Source of the DNA: Dallia pectoralis
Lineage: Eukaryota > Chordata > Actinopteri > Esociformes > Umbridae
Length of the DNA: 64,000 bases
Direction of reading: 5' to 3'
NCBI GenBank assembly: GCA_029465975.1
Contig: CM055755.1
Location: forward strand, 9,019,064-9,083,063
Part shown: one piece after another, positions 1 to 10,775 of the stretch
How the letters are laid out: every line of letters starts with the position of its first letter
Position numbering within the stretch: position 1 is the stretch's first letter
Program-made: the position numbers and the translations under genes
The notes under the pieces: generated by a model
What the model saw: the letters and a program-made list of their open reading frames with translations, nothing else
What the model was told of the DNA's origin: nothing
Databases searched by the model: none

Positions 1-132
1 ACCTGAGGGGTGTTCCATAAACGGCACTAAATAAAGCGGGGATTTAACTCCAAAACCTGACTTGAATGAACCCAACTAATCAGCTGTGCTTAAATGTGAT
101 CTCACTAATTCAAGCCAGGTTCAAATAGTCTA

Positions 133-333
133 TTGCGCATGCACGCTTTCCTCATAAAGCCTGGGCTGCTGGATTCATCAATTCACTATATGGCAAATAA
201 GGGGAAAGAAAAAGCACCGATGTTCACCGCGACTGAGCAGCGTTTGATACTCGAGACCTATGAGGAATTTAAACATAAAGGGCATTTTGCCTCCACATTT
301 GTGATGATTCAATCGGCATCACAGATCACCTAA
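133..333 (+). pseudogene. Myb/SANT-like DNA-binding ORF remnant of the transposon (copy 1)
   Basis: A 66-codon open frame contains a segment (MFTATEQRLILETYEEFK) resembling the N-terminal helix of the Myb/SANT-like DNA-binding proteins that accompany Harbinger-type transposases. The frame then departs from the family and stops, so the domain is truncated. It is identical to the frame at 5411-5611. No transposase is visible. The family call rests on recalled motif resemblance only. Confidence 0.45.
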
Positions 334-470
334 ATAATTTAAGTCACTGGACTGGACTGGCATTTCAGAATCAGAATGGTGTTTAATCGCCATGAATGTT
401 AATACAGACAAGGAATTTACTGTAGCAGAAGGTGCTTACAAACAACAAATAGGGATCTTACTAATACTAA

Positions 471-873
471 GAGATCGCGGGTACAAGCGGCCGAAATTGG
501 TTTTCTCAGAAAGGTGGCTGGCCTCTCCCTTAGGGATAGGGTGAGAAGCTCAGTCATCCGAGAGGAACTCGGAGTAGAGCCGCTGCTCCTTTGCATAGAA
601 AGGAGCCAGTTGAGGTGGTTCGGGCATCTTGTACGAATGCCACCTGGGCGCCTCCCTAGAGAGGTGTTCCAGGCACGTCCAGCTGGGAGGAGACCTCGGG
701 GAAGACCCAGGACTAGGTGGAGAGATTATATCTCCACACTGGCCTGGGAACGTCTCGGGATTCCCCAGTCAGAGCTGGCTAATGTTGCCCGGAAAGGGAA
801 GTTTGGGGTCCCCTGCTAGAGCTGCTACCCCCGCGACCCGACCCCGGATAAGCGGTTGAAGATGAGATGAGAG
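471..873 (+). mobile_element. 5'-truncated LINE 3' end with target-site duplication
   Basis: The sequence matches the last ~400 bp of the LINE at 60574-63919, starting inside the C-terminal part of its reverse transcriptase ORF and ending in the GATGAGATGAG tail. It is flanked by the direct repeat ACTAATACTAA (460-470 and 874-884), as expected for target-primed reverse transcription. It sits inside the Harbinger-like element. A one-base deletion near 797, relative to copy 2, shifts the reading frame. Confidence 0.85.
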
Positions 874-1159
874 ACTAATACTAAGGAGAGGGAATATAAA
901 AATATAAATGTACTTATTGTACAGAACAATGGGTTTTACAGTGGTAGCCTACAATGTAATCTGCTTGGGACGGTACAATGATGCTGAGTAATGATTTCCT
1001 AGGTACACAATTCGTACAGAGCGGCAAACTGTGGCTTTGCTAATGTTCTCTGCATCTCCAACTGTGTACAAAAATGTTCCGCTGGCAAAAGCGGAGTGCA
1101 ATGTGATATGTGGACTTATTAATCTACATATACATGTATATGCTATTCCTTATTGTGCT

Positions 1160-1712
1160 ATGTGTGATATGTGGGCTCATTCATCTACATATATACTACT
1201 ATGTGTGATATGTGGGCTCATTCATCTACATATATATATCTACATATATATACTATGTGTGTGTGTGGGCTCATTCATCTACATATATATACTATGTGTG
1301 ATATGTGGCTATGTGTGATATGTGGGCTCATTCATCTACATATATATACTATGTGTGATATGTGGGCTCATTCATCTACATATATATACTATGTGTGATA
1401 TGTGGGCTCATTCATCTACATATATATACTATGTGTGATATGTGGGCTCATTCATCTACATATATATACTATGTGTGATATGTGGGCTCATTCATCTACA
1501 TATATATACTATGTGTGATATGTGGGCTCATTCATCTACATATATATACTATGTGTGATATGTGGGCTCATTCATCTACATATATATACTATGTGTGATA
1601 TGTGGGCTCATTCATCTACATATATATACTATGTGTGATATGTGGGCTCATTCATCTACATATATATACTATGTGTGATATGTGGGCTCATTCATCTACA
1701 TATATATACTAT
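1160..1712 (+). repeat. 40-bp satellite, short array (copy 1)
   Basis: Units of ATGTGTGATATGTGGGCTCA plus 20 more bases (TTCATCTACATATATATACT) are repeated about 13 times. The stretch near 1230-1310 is rearranged, with part-units and a GTGTGTGTG run. The array ends exactly where the sequence turns into its reverse complement. Confidence 0.9.
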
Positions 1713-2760
1713 GTGCCCATATCACACATAGTATATATATGTAGATAAATGAAGCCCACATATCACACATAGCACAATGAGAATAGCATATACATGTATA
1801 TGTAGATTAATAAGTCCACATATCACATTGCACTCCGCTTTTTTGCCATGGGCATTTTTGTACACAGTTGGAGATGCAAGGGCATTGCTTGAAGCGGTTT
1901 GCGCTCTATGCAGTGTGTACCTAGAAATCATTGCCAACATCATTAAGCAGGTGTAGGCCCATTGTGCAATAAGTACATTTATATTTTTATATTCCCTACT
2001 CATAGTGTGTCTCTCATCTCATCTTCGGCCGCTTATCGGGTCAGTCCATGACCTTACAACTTCTGGCAGGGGACTATTTCCTTTCCCGGGCGGCATTAGC
2101 CAGCTCTGACAGAGATCGGGCATTACAGGCAGTGTGGAGATATAATCTCTCACCTGATCCCTGGGTCCCAGTCTCCCAGCTGGGCGTGCCTGGGCTGCCT
2201 CTCGAGGAGGGCGCCAGGTGGCATTCGGCCACAGATGCCCGGGCCACCTCCAACTGGCTCACATGCTGAGACGCGGCTCTCAGTTCCTGAGATGACTGAG
2301 CTTCTCACCCAGAGCCAACTCTCTGAAAACCAATTTAAGCACTCTCTGCAGTCTCTTAGTAGTAAGATCTGACTGTTGTTTGTAGCACCTTCTGCTGTCT
2401 GTGTATGGCGATCTTCTACTATTCTGAAATGCCAGTCAGATCAGTGACAAATTATTTAGGTGATCTGTGATGCCCGATCATCTGAAATATGGAGGCAAAT
2501 ACCCTTTATGTTTGGAAACCCTCATAGATCAGTATCAAACGCTTCTCAGTCGCTGATGGCATTATCAGTGCTGTTGCACCATATAGTAATTGATGAATCC
2601 AGCAGCCCAGGCTTTATCAGGAAAGCGTGCATGCGCAATAGACTATTTGAACCTGGCTTGAATTAGTGAGATCACATTTAAGCACAGCTGATTAGTTAGG
2701 TTCATTCAAGTCAGGTTTTTGAGTTAAATCCTTTATTTAGTGCGTTTATGGAGACACCCT
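1713..2760 (-). repeat. Inverted, error-rich copy of the transposon left arm
   Basis: Read on the minus strand this is the same left arm as 6-1712: satellite unit, LINE tail (about 2010-2350), the region of the 66-codon ORF, and the terminus, here CACCCT followed by CAG at 2761-2763. AT-rich parts agree closely with 5284-6470. The GC-rich LINE part differs by many small insertions and deletions. Together with 1-1712 it forms a large hairpin whose axis is at about 1712. Confidence 0.8.
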
Positions 2761-2763
2761 CAG

Positions 2764-3310
2764 GTGTGGGTGGTATTCTAGAGCCCCCTGCTGGCTGGGC
2801 CCAGAAGGCAGAGATTCCCTCTAGCATTAATCCGCTGACCCTCCTGGATCCTTTAGCTCCCCACGAAAATTGTAAAGCCTCATGGGGGGCTGACCCAGTG
2901 TGAGCATCCCCGCGTTGGCTGTTGTATGAGTGATTGTTAGCCAATGAGTTTCAGTGCTCACAAAGGCAGTAGGCTGTTTAGGTTTTCTCCTCCTTGTCTT
3001 CAGGGGAGAATCTGCCTGCTGAGTCCATAGACTGGTGCTTCATTCTGTCACAACTGTTTTGGTGTGGAGGAATCATACAGGCCTAATTAAATCAAAACGA
3101 ACAGCAAAAACAATGGAAATTCCTGCAATGGAAATGAAAATGCCCTTAACAAAGCCAAGACTAAGTTCACAAAACAGACACATGCAACACTCACCAGTAA
3201 TAACGACCTGATATTCTTTGCAGGAAACACAAAACAGGGGAACAGGGGGAGAGACAAAGGGACCTGGTGTGAATGGTTAAATGAGTCCAGGGATGAGTTG
3301 AAAGTAAAGG
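2764..3310 (-). repeat. Inverted repeat partner of 4741-5280 (a2m-like intron 4 flank)
   Basis: The reverse complement of this stretch reproduces 4741-5280 closely along its whole length. Differences are mostly one- to four-base insertions or deletions, for example in C and G runs. It is the sequence that flanks the transposon's left end in copy 2, so the fold-back includes host flank as well as transposon. Confidence 0.85.
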
Positions 3311-3646
3311 ACGAGACCTTAATTCCTCACTTTACCGTGACAGGTTATGAGTGCAGGTGAGACATTTGTGTCACTAATTTCCATTTGTCTTTTAGGCAGT
3401 ATATTTGTCTACAGGTACAAGTAAAGAGAAATGAAATAAGGCTAGCTAAACTACATTCTTTGAATCTGATCATTTAAAGAATGTGCCCCATTTATATAAT
3501 CAATATAAATAACTAAAATCAGGAAAGTATCAGTCCCAAATGCATGACTTAAATTTCATGCTACTTCATATTTTATGTATTTATGTTATTTGAATGTTAT
3601 CATTATAAAGCATTAATTATTGCCCTGTTTTTGTCTTTTTTTACAG

Positions 3647-4218
3647 TACAACATTGTGGAGCTTGAGGTACAGTAAAATATACTATGTTCCCAACTGTAT
3701 AATTAATACTATTGTAAAAAAGAGCAATGCCTCGTCATATTATAAGAATATAGCCCATAATGGAATTTTTCAGTTTGACATGCTGGGCGGTTTTATATAT
3801 AAATAATTGTTTCCACAGTAGTAGAAAGTTGAAAAATGTCCGTTCAGCTTTGTATTGTGACATTCAATTCCTTCACAAACAGGATCACATTTCAATAGGA
3901 TGGACAGTGGTTAAACACCACATCCAGTGGCAAGTTCTTACAGCTTTTTCACCCCCTGAACACTGAAGCACCCAAAGGAACTTATCAAATTATTGTCTGG
4001 ATTGACAGGAAAAAATCACCATAGCTTTAAAGTCGACCAGTATGGTATGTTGATTGACTTCCTTACATTTCATGTCGGTGTTATGCTGAATGGTTATGCA
4101 AAATGTGATTACCGACCATCTTTTGCTTTTAGTTTTGCCAAAGTTTGAGATCAAATTGAATCTCGACGATGAGATCGGTGTTGGTCAAGATGAGTATAAA
4201 AGTGGAAGTGTGTGCCAA
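3647..4218 (+). CDS. Alpha-2-macroglobulin-like gene, exons 5-7 (inverted relative to exons 1-4)
   Basis: Three exons match the A2M family in order. Exon 5 (3647-3667, 21 nt, YNIVELE) lies between a TTTTTTTACAG acceptor and GTACAG. Exon 6 (3883-4044) gives APKGTYQIIVWID and SFKVDQY. Exon 7 (4133-4218) begins VLPKFEIKLNL and ends before GTGAGT. The 21-nt exon and the phases fit exon 4 at 10776-10828, which lies on the other strand. Exon 6 needs two one-base insertions and one deletion to stay in frame, so it is either decayed or poorly sequenced. The family is a secreted bait-and-trap protease inhibitor; these exons lie in the N-terminal macroglobulin domains. The rest of the gene is beyond the N gap or outside the window. 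Confidence 0.8.
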
Positions 4219-4240
4219 GTGAGTGTTCTGTTTGAATCCT

Positions 4241-4740
4241 NNNNNNNNNNNNNNNNNNNNNNNNNNNNNNNNNNNNNNNNNNNNNNNNNNNNNNNNNNNN
4301 NNNNNNNNNNNNNNNNNNNNNNNNNNNNNNNNNNNNNNNNNNNNNNNNNNNNNNNNNNNNNNNNNNNNNNNNNNNNNNNNNNNNNNNNNNNNNNNNNNNN
4401 NNNNNNNNNNNNNNNNNNNNNNNNNNNNNNNNNNNNNNNNNNNNNNNNNNNNNNNNNNNNNNNNNNNNNNNNNNNNNNNNNNNNNNNNNNNNNNNNNNNN
4501 NNNNNNNNNNNNNNNNNNNNNNNNNNNNNNNNNNNNNNNNNNNNNNNNNNNNNNNNNNNNNNNNNNNNNNNNNNNNNNNNNNNNNNNNNNNNNNNNNNNN
4601 NNNNNNNNNNNNNNNNNNNNNNNNNNNNNNNNNNNNNNNNNNNNNNNNNNNNNNNNNNNNNNNNNNNNNNNNNNNNNNNNNNNNNNNNNNNNNNNNNNNN
4701 NNNNNNNNNNNNNNNNNNNNNNNNNNNNNNNNNNNNNNNN
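4241..4740. other. Assembly gap of exactly 500 N
   Basis: There are 500 consecutive Ns. The round number suggests a scaffold join of unknown true size. The sequence resumes at 4741 inside the inverted repeat, so the two contigs overlap in content but in opposite orientation. Confidence 0.99.
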
Positions 4741-5280
4741 ACTCATCCCTGGACTCATTTAACCATTCACACCAGGTCCCTTTGTCTCTCCCCTGTTCCC
4801 TGTTTTGTGTTTCGTTGTTGAATATCAGGTCGTTATTACTGGTGAGTGTTGCATGTGTCTGTTTTGTGAACTTAGTCTTGGCTTTGTTAAGGGCATTTTC
4901 ATTTCCATTGCAGGAATTTCCATTGTTTTTGCTGTTCGTTGTTTTGATTTAATTAGGCCTGTGAGTGATTCCTCTCCACACCAAAACAGTTGTGACAGAA
5001 TGAAGCACCAGCGTCTATGGACTCAGCAGGCAGATTCTCCTGAAGACAAGGAGGAGAAAACCTAAACAGCCTACTGTTTTGTGAGTACGCAAACTCATTG
5101 GCTAACAATCACTCATACAACAGCCAACGTGGGGATGCTCAAGACCGGGTCAGCCCCCATGAGGCTTTACAATTTTCGGTGGGGGAGCTAAAGGGATCCA
5201 GGAGGGTCACGGATTAATGCTAGAGGGAATCTCTGCCTTCTGGGCCCAGCCAGCAGGGGGCTCTAGAATACCACCCACAC
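4741..5280 (+). repeat. Flank of Harbinger-like copy 2, inverted repeat of 2764-3310
   Basis: This is the a2m-like intron 4 sequence next to the transposon's left end. Its reverse complement is found at 2764-3310. No gene is seen; open frames here are short and unlike known proteins. Confidence 0.8.
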
Positions 5281-5410
5281 CTGAGGGGTGTTCCATAAAC
5301 GGCACTAAATAAAGCGGGGATTTAACTCCAAAACCTGACTTGAATGAACCCAACTAATCAGCTGTGCTTAAATGTGATCTCACTAATTCAAGCCAGGTTC
5401 AAATAGTCTA

Positions 5411-5611
5411 TTGCGCATGCACGCTTTCCTCATAAAGCCTGGGCTGCTGGATTCATCAATTCACTATATGGCAAATAAGGGGAAAGAAAAAGCACCGATG
5501 TTCACCGCGACTGAGCAGCGTTTGATACTCGAGACCTATGAGGAATTTAAACATAAAGGGCATTTTGCCTCCACATTTGTGATGATTCAATCGGCATCAC
5601 AGATCACCTAA
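5411..5611 (+). pseudogene. Myb/SANT-like DNA-binding ORF remnant (copy 2)
   Basis: This is the same 66-codon frame as at 133-333. It shows an initial helix resembling Myb/SANT-like proteins (TATEQRLILETYEEFK) followed by loss of similarity and a stop. It is too short to bind DNA as a full domain and is probably a fossil of the parent autonomous element. Confidence 0.45.
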
Positions 5612-5748
5612 ATAATTTAAGTCACTGGACTGGACTGGCATTTCAGAATCAGAATGGTGTTTAATCGCCATGAATGTTAATACAGACAAGGAATTTACTG
5701 TAGCAGAAGGTGCTTACAAACAACAAATAGGGATCTTACTAATACTAA

Positions 5749-6152
5749 GAGATCGCGGGTACAAGCGGCCGAAATTGGTTTTCTCAGAAAGGTGGCTGGC
5801 CTCTCCCTTAGGGATAGGGTGAGAAGCTCAGTCATCCGAGAGGAACTCGGAGTAGAGCCGCTGCTCCTTTGCATAGAAAGGAGCCAGTTGAGGTGGTTCG
5901 GGCATCTTGTACGAATGCCACCTGGGCGCCTCCCTAGAGAGGTGTTCCAGGCACGTCCAGCTGGGAGGAGACCTCGGGGAAGACCCAGGACTAGGTGGAG
6001 AGATTATATCTCCACACTGGCCTGGGAACGTCTCGGGATTCCCCAGTCAGAGCTGGCTAATGTTGCCCGGGAAAGGGAAGTTTGGGGTCCCCTGCTAGAG
6101 CTGCTACCCCCGCGACCCGACCCCGGATAAGCGGTTGAAGATGAGATGAGAG
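5749..6152 (+). mobile_element. 5'-truncated LINE tail inside the Harbinger-like element
   Basis: This is near-identical to the last ~400 bp of the LINE at 60574-63919, with only scattered single-base differences. It encodes the C-terminal 112 residues of the LINE protein (LRWFGHLVRMP, then a GRRPRGRPRTRWRD basic stretch) in frame to the stop. Direct repeats ACTAATACTAA at 5738-5748 and 6153-6163 mark a retrotransposition target site. Confidence 0.88.
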
Positions 6153-6439
6153 ACTAATACTAAGGAGAGGGAATATAAAAATATAAATGTACTTATTGTA
6201 CAGAACAATGGGTTTTACAGTGGTAGCCTACAATGTAATCTGCTTGGGACGGTACAATGATGCTGAGTAATGATTTCCTAGGTACACAATTCGTACAGAG
6301 CGGCAAACTGTGGCTTTGCTAATGTTCTCTGCATCTCCAACTGTGTACAAAAATGTTCCGCTGGCAAAAAAGCGGAGTGCAATGTGATATGTGGACTTAT
6401 TAATCTACATATACATGTATATGCTATTCCTTATTGTGC

Positions 6440-8631
6440 TATGTGTGATATGTGGGCTCATTCATCTACATATATATACTATGTGTGATATGTGGGCTCA
6501 TTCATCTACATATATATACTATGTGTGATATGTGGGCTCATTCATCTACATATATATACTATGTGTGATATGTGGGCTCATTCATCTACATATATATACT
6601 ATGTGTGATATGTGGGCTCATTCATCTACATATATATACTATGTGTGATATGTGGGCTCATTCATCTACATATATATACTATGTGTGATATGTGGGCTCA
6701 TTCATCTACATATATATACTATGTGTGATATGTGGGCTCATTCATCTACATATATATACTATGTGTGATATGTGGGCTCATTCATCTACATATATATACT
6801 ATGTGTGATATGTGGGCTCATTCATCTACATATATATACTATGTGTGATATGTGGGCTCATTCATCTACATATATATACTATGTGTGATATGTGGGCTCA
6901 TTCATCTACATATATATACTATGTGTGATATGTGGGCTCATTCATCTACATATATATACTATGTGTGATATGTGGGCTCATTCATCTACATATATATACT
7001 ATGTGTGATATGTGGGCTCATTCATCTACATATATATACTATGTGTGATATGTGGGCTCATTCATCTACATATATATACTATGTGTGATATGTGGGCTCA
7101 TTCATCTACATATATATACTATGTGTGATATGTGGGCTCATTCATCTACATATATATACTATGTGTGATATGTTGGCTCATTCATCTACATATATATACT
7201 ATGTGTGATATGTGGGCTCATTCATCTACATATATATACTATGTGTGATATGTGGGCTCATTCATCTACATATATATACTATGTGTGATATGTGGGCTCA
7301 TTCATCTACATATATATACTATGTGTGATATGTGGGCTCATTCATCTACATATATATACTATGTGTGATATGTGGGCTCATTCATCTACATATATATACT
7401 ATGTGTGATATGTGGGCTCATTCATCTACATATATATACTATGTGTGATATGTGGGCTCATTCATCTACATATATATACTATGTGTGATATGTGGGCTCA
7501 TTCATCTACATATATATACTATGTGTGATATGTGGGCTCATTCATCTACATATATATACTATGTGTGATATGTGGGCTCATTCATCTACATATATATACT
7601 ATGTGTGATATGTGGGCTCATTCATCTACATATATATACTATGTGTGATATGTGGGCTCATTCATCTACATATATATACTATGTGTGATATGTGGGCTCA
7701 TTCATCTACATATATATACTATGTGTGATATGTGGGCTCATTCATCTACATATATATACTATGTGTGATATGTGGGCTCAGTTATCTACATATATATACT
7801 ATGTGTGATATGTGGGCTCATTCATTTACATATATATACTATGTGTGATATGTGGGCTCATTCATCTACATATATATACTATGTGTGATATGTGGGCTCA
7901 TTCATCTACATATATATACTATGTGTGATATGTGGGCTCATTCATCTACATATATATACTATGTGTGATATGTGGGCTCATTCATCTACATATATATACT
8001 ATGTGTGATATGTGGGCTCATTCATCTACATATATATACTATGTGTGATATGTGGGCTCATTCATCTACATATATATACTATGTGTGATATGTGGGCTCA
8101 TTCATCTACATATATATACTATGTGTGATATGTGGGCTCATTCATCTACATATATATACTATGTGTGATATGTGGGCTCATTCATCTACATATATATACT
8201 ATGTGTGATATGTGGGCTCATTCATCTACATATATATACTATGTGTGATATGTGGGCTCATTCATCTACATATATATACTATGTGTGATATGTGGGCTCA
8301 TTCATCTACATATATATACTATGTGTGATATGTGGGCTCATTCATCTACATATATATACTATGTGTGATATGTGGGCTCATTCATCTACATATATATACT
8401 ATGTGTGATATGTGGGCTCATTCATCTACATATATATACTATGTGTGATATGTGGGCTCATTCATCTACATATATATACTATGTGTGATATGTGGGCTCA
8501 TTCATCTACATATATATACTATGTGTGATATGTGGGCTCATTCATCTACATATATATACTATGTGTGATATGTGGGCTCATTCATCTACATATATATACT
8601 ATGTGTGATATGTGGGCTCATTCATCTACAT
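6440..8631 (+). repeat. 40-bp satellite array, about 54 units
   Basis: A 40-bp unit repeats almost perfectly for about 2.2 kb. Only a few single-unit variants are visible, for example a T for G near 7173, GTTATC near 7781 and a T near 7826. Uniformity this high implies recent amplification or gene-conversion-like turnover. Each unit ends in an alternating TA/CA run. There is no coding role. Confidence 0.97.
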
Positions 8632-9205
8632 ATGCTATATATGCCATTCCTTCCCTCCAGAATCTATAGCCTACCGCTCATGCAGGTAGTTGTCAGGTAA
8701 AGCCAGCAGGTCTGACCTGTCCCTGATGTTGTCTTTGCCCTGCGTATAATTATCGTTCCCTCATCCACCACGTCATCAATGAAAGGACACGCCGGCATTT
8801 AGCGTCCCACACATTTGGTTGAGCTCCCTATTTATAGACAGTTATGTGGCTCATTGACACTTACCAAATGTCACTTCAGTTTGCATTTGTTTAACTTTCT
8901 TACGTTTTTTACGTTCAAATTCATGACATTTATTATCAAAGTGAATTTGCTTTCATTTCTGGACAGATAGTGATAGTAGTTACATGAGAGTCCGATGTAA
9001 TATCTGAACACGCACAGGTGGTTGAGCTTAACCTGACAGTTAGCCTGCCTCGGACCAGGTTAGTTTCCCAGCATTAGTTGCCAGGCTAACTGAATTTGGA
9101 ATATTTTAAGTTTGCTTTTTGAAACGGAATCCATCGCAAATAAGTCTGACTAAGCACGATAAGCCTGGCTTGTTTTCTGATCTTGTTTTATGGAACAACC
9201 CTCTG

Positions 9206-10775
9206 GTGACATTGTATGTCAACAAAAAATGTTAACAATAATTTTGCAAATATGATTGGGCTTGGTATATGTAAGTGTATATATTTCTGTAATTTAACAG
9301 ATGCTCATATCCAGAGCACTTGATATTAACGGATTCTGCAATGTAGTAAAGAAAGTTGTTGTAACAGTGGGCTGTATTGATTAAGCATAACAGAGTAGGC
9401 GTGTAATTAAGTTTATGTTGTTGTTCATAACTATAAAAAGTTAGGAGAGATTTTTATTATAGCCTTGCAATGACTATATTAGGGCAGTATTCCAGATAGA
9501 TAATAATAACAACGCAATGTCCCACTGTCCAGTATACAATTTCTGTTGAGTCTACTGTTATCATAGGAAAAATGTATATATATATTTTTTTTTTGCAATT
9601 GATTGCAATTGGAAACACTACATGGAAATTCATTTTACTTTGAAGAAACGAAACCCCCAATTGCAAACAGCGGAGTAGCGGTCAGATTTGGTTGATTGAC
9701 AGGTAACAGCACATTCACTGCTGACCCAAAACATTATGACCCCTCACAGGTGAAACTGATGCGAAACGTGAATGAAGCAAGCAAGCGCCATAATGCTTTG
9801 ACTCATCAGTGCACGTGTCAGCTACAAAAATGGTCTTTCAACGGCTCTCCTTGAACTATAGTGCAATATTCCACCGCCCACACAGTACTGCGAAACAGAA
9901 CTTGTTTGACAGAATTTAAATAAATATTACAACATTCTGTATGCAACGTGTGCTATTATGTCAACCCCCTGATATGTGCCTCTGGAGATGTACTTGAGTG
10001 GCACGACTGAACAATATTTTCATTTATTATATTTAATAAAATGGCACAAATTGCGAAAAAAGTGTTTTTCCTTTGTCATCATATCATATGCTGCGCTTTT
10101 AAATGGTAAATGCTGCGCTTTTATATAGCGCTTTTATCCAAAGCGCTTTACAGATCCTGCCTCACATTCACCCATTCATACACTGACGACCACGTCTACC
10201 ATGCAAGGCGACTGCAGGCTCGCCAGGAGCTGCTGGGGTTAGGTGTTTTACTCATGGACACCTCGACAATTGCTGCATATCAGTGTCTTGGCTCTGGTAG
10301 TATATTCATCATTATTATACCTAACTTTTGTGGTGTAATACTCATGAACCATTGATGAATGTTTGAACGCATGTAAAATCAGCTCACACAGCTCCTGTGA
10401 TTTCCACTGATGCCCTTTTGCCCTTTTATAATCTTTGAGTTGTTTACCTTGTCTGGCCAAACAGACAGCCAAGGCTACAGATAAAGAGCTCTGATATCAT
10501 CCGTTTAATCGCTCAATGATTTGGGTTAACCTTGTTTAGTAACTCATGGGTAGTGTTTTGTGATTTTCACAAATCGATCACACTGATTACTGATCACACA
10601 ACAAATCTCAATCAATGACATGTTAATGCTGAAGTTGGGGCAGACCACATGTAGTTCTTCAACATGTCCTTTCAATGTGACATTTGTTAGAATAAAATGT
10701 GTTTAAATTACTCATCTACATGATGTCTGAATGGTTAGATATATTAATAGCACTGATTTAAAATGTACCACTCAC
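9206..10775. other. a2m-like intron 4 remainder; no gene seen
   Basis: This AT-rich sequence lies between the transposon's right end and exon 4. Apart from the dispersed repeat at about 10095-10275 I see no exon, RNA gene or transposon end. Confidence 0.6.
10095..10275 (+). repeat. Dispersed fish repeat (TATATAGCGCTTTT... type), class unknown
   Basis: The stretch with TATATAGCGCTTTTATCC, then CATTCACCCATTCATACACT, CATGCAAGGCGAC and ACTCATGGACACCTCGACA resembles a repeat I recognise as common in teleost genomes. No terminal repeats or target duplications are clear, so the class is left open. Confidence 0.5.

Larger units (their letters stand above)
3..1712 (+). mobile_element. Copy 1 of Harbinger-like DNA transposon, left arm only
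   Basis: The sequence matches 5281 onward with a constant offset of 5278 and almost no differences. It starts with CTG followed by AGGGGTGTTCCATAAA, the same terminus as copy 2. It carries the same 66-codon Myb/SANT-like ORF (133-333), the same LINE tail insertion (471-873) and a short array of the same 40-bp satellite (about 1160-1712). It does not run on to the right end seen in copy 2 (9202); at 1713 it turns into its own reverse complement. I read it as a duplicate of the 5.3-kb copy, either real or created in assembly. Confidence 0.75.
5284..9202 (+). mobile_element. Harbinger-like DNA transposon, copy 2, both ends present
   Basis: The left end is AGGGGTGTTCCATAAAC and the right end, read inward on the other strand, is AGGGTTGTTCCATAAAAC. 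The flanking triplet CTG is duplicated at 5281-5283 and 9203-9205. A CWG 3-bp duplication is known for zebrafish Harbinger elements. Inside lie a truncated Myb/SANT-like frame, a LINE tail, a 2.2-kb satellite and about 560 bp of unique right-end sequence. No DDE transposase ORF is visible, so the element is non-autonomous. It lies in intron 4 of the a2m-like gene. The superfamily is inferred from the termini, the TSD and the Myb-like remnant. Confidence 0.7.

Noticed and set aside
4090..4821. 243-codon frame across the N gap
   Set aside because: The run of N is read as open; only the first part (exon 7 of the a2m-like gene) is real.
6440..8631. Possible CRISPR-like array
   Set aside because: Units are head-to-tail with no unique spacers; a eukaryotic satellite.
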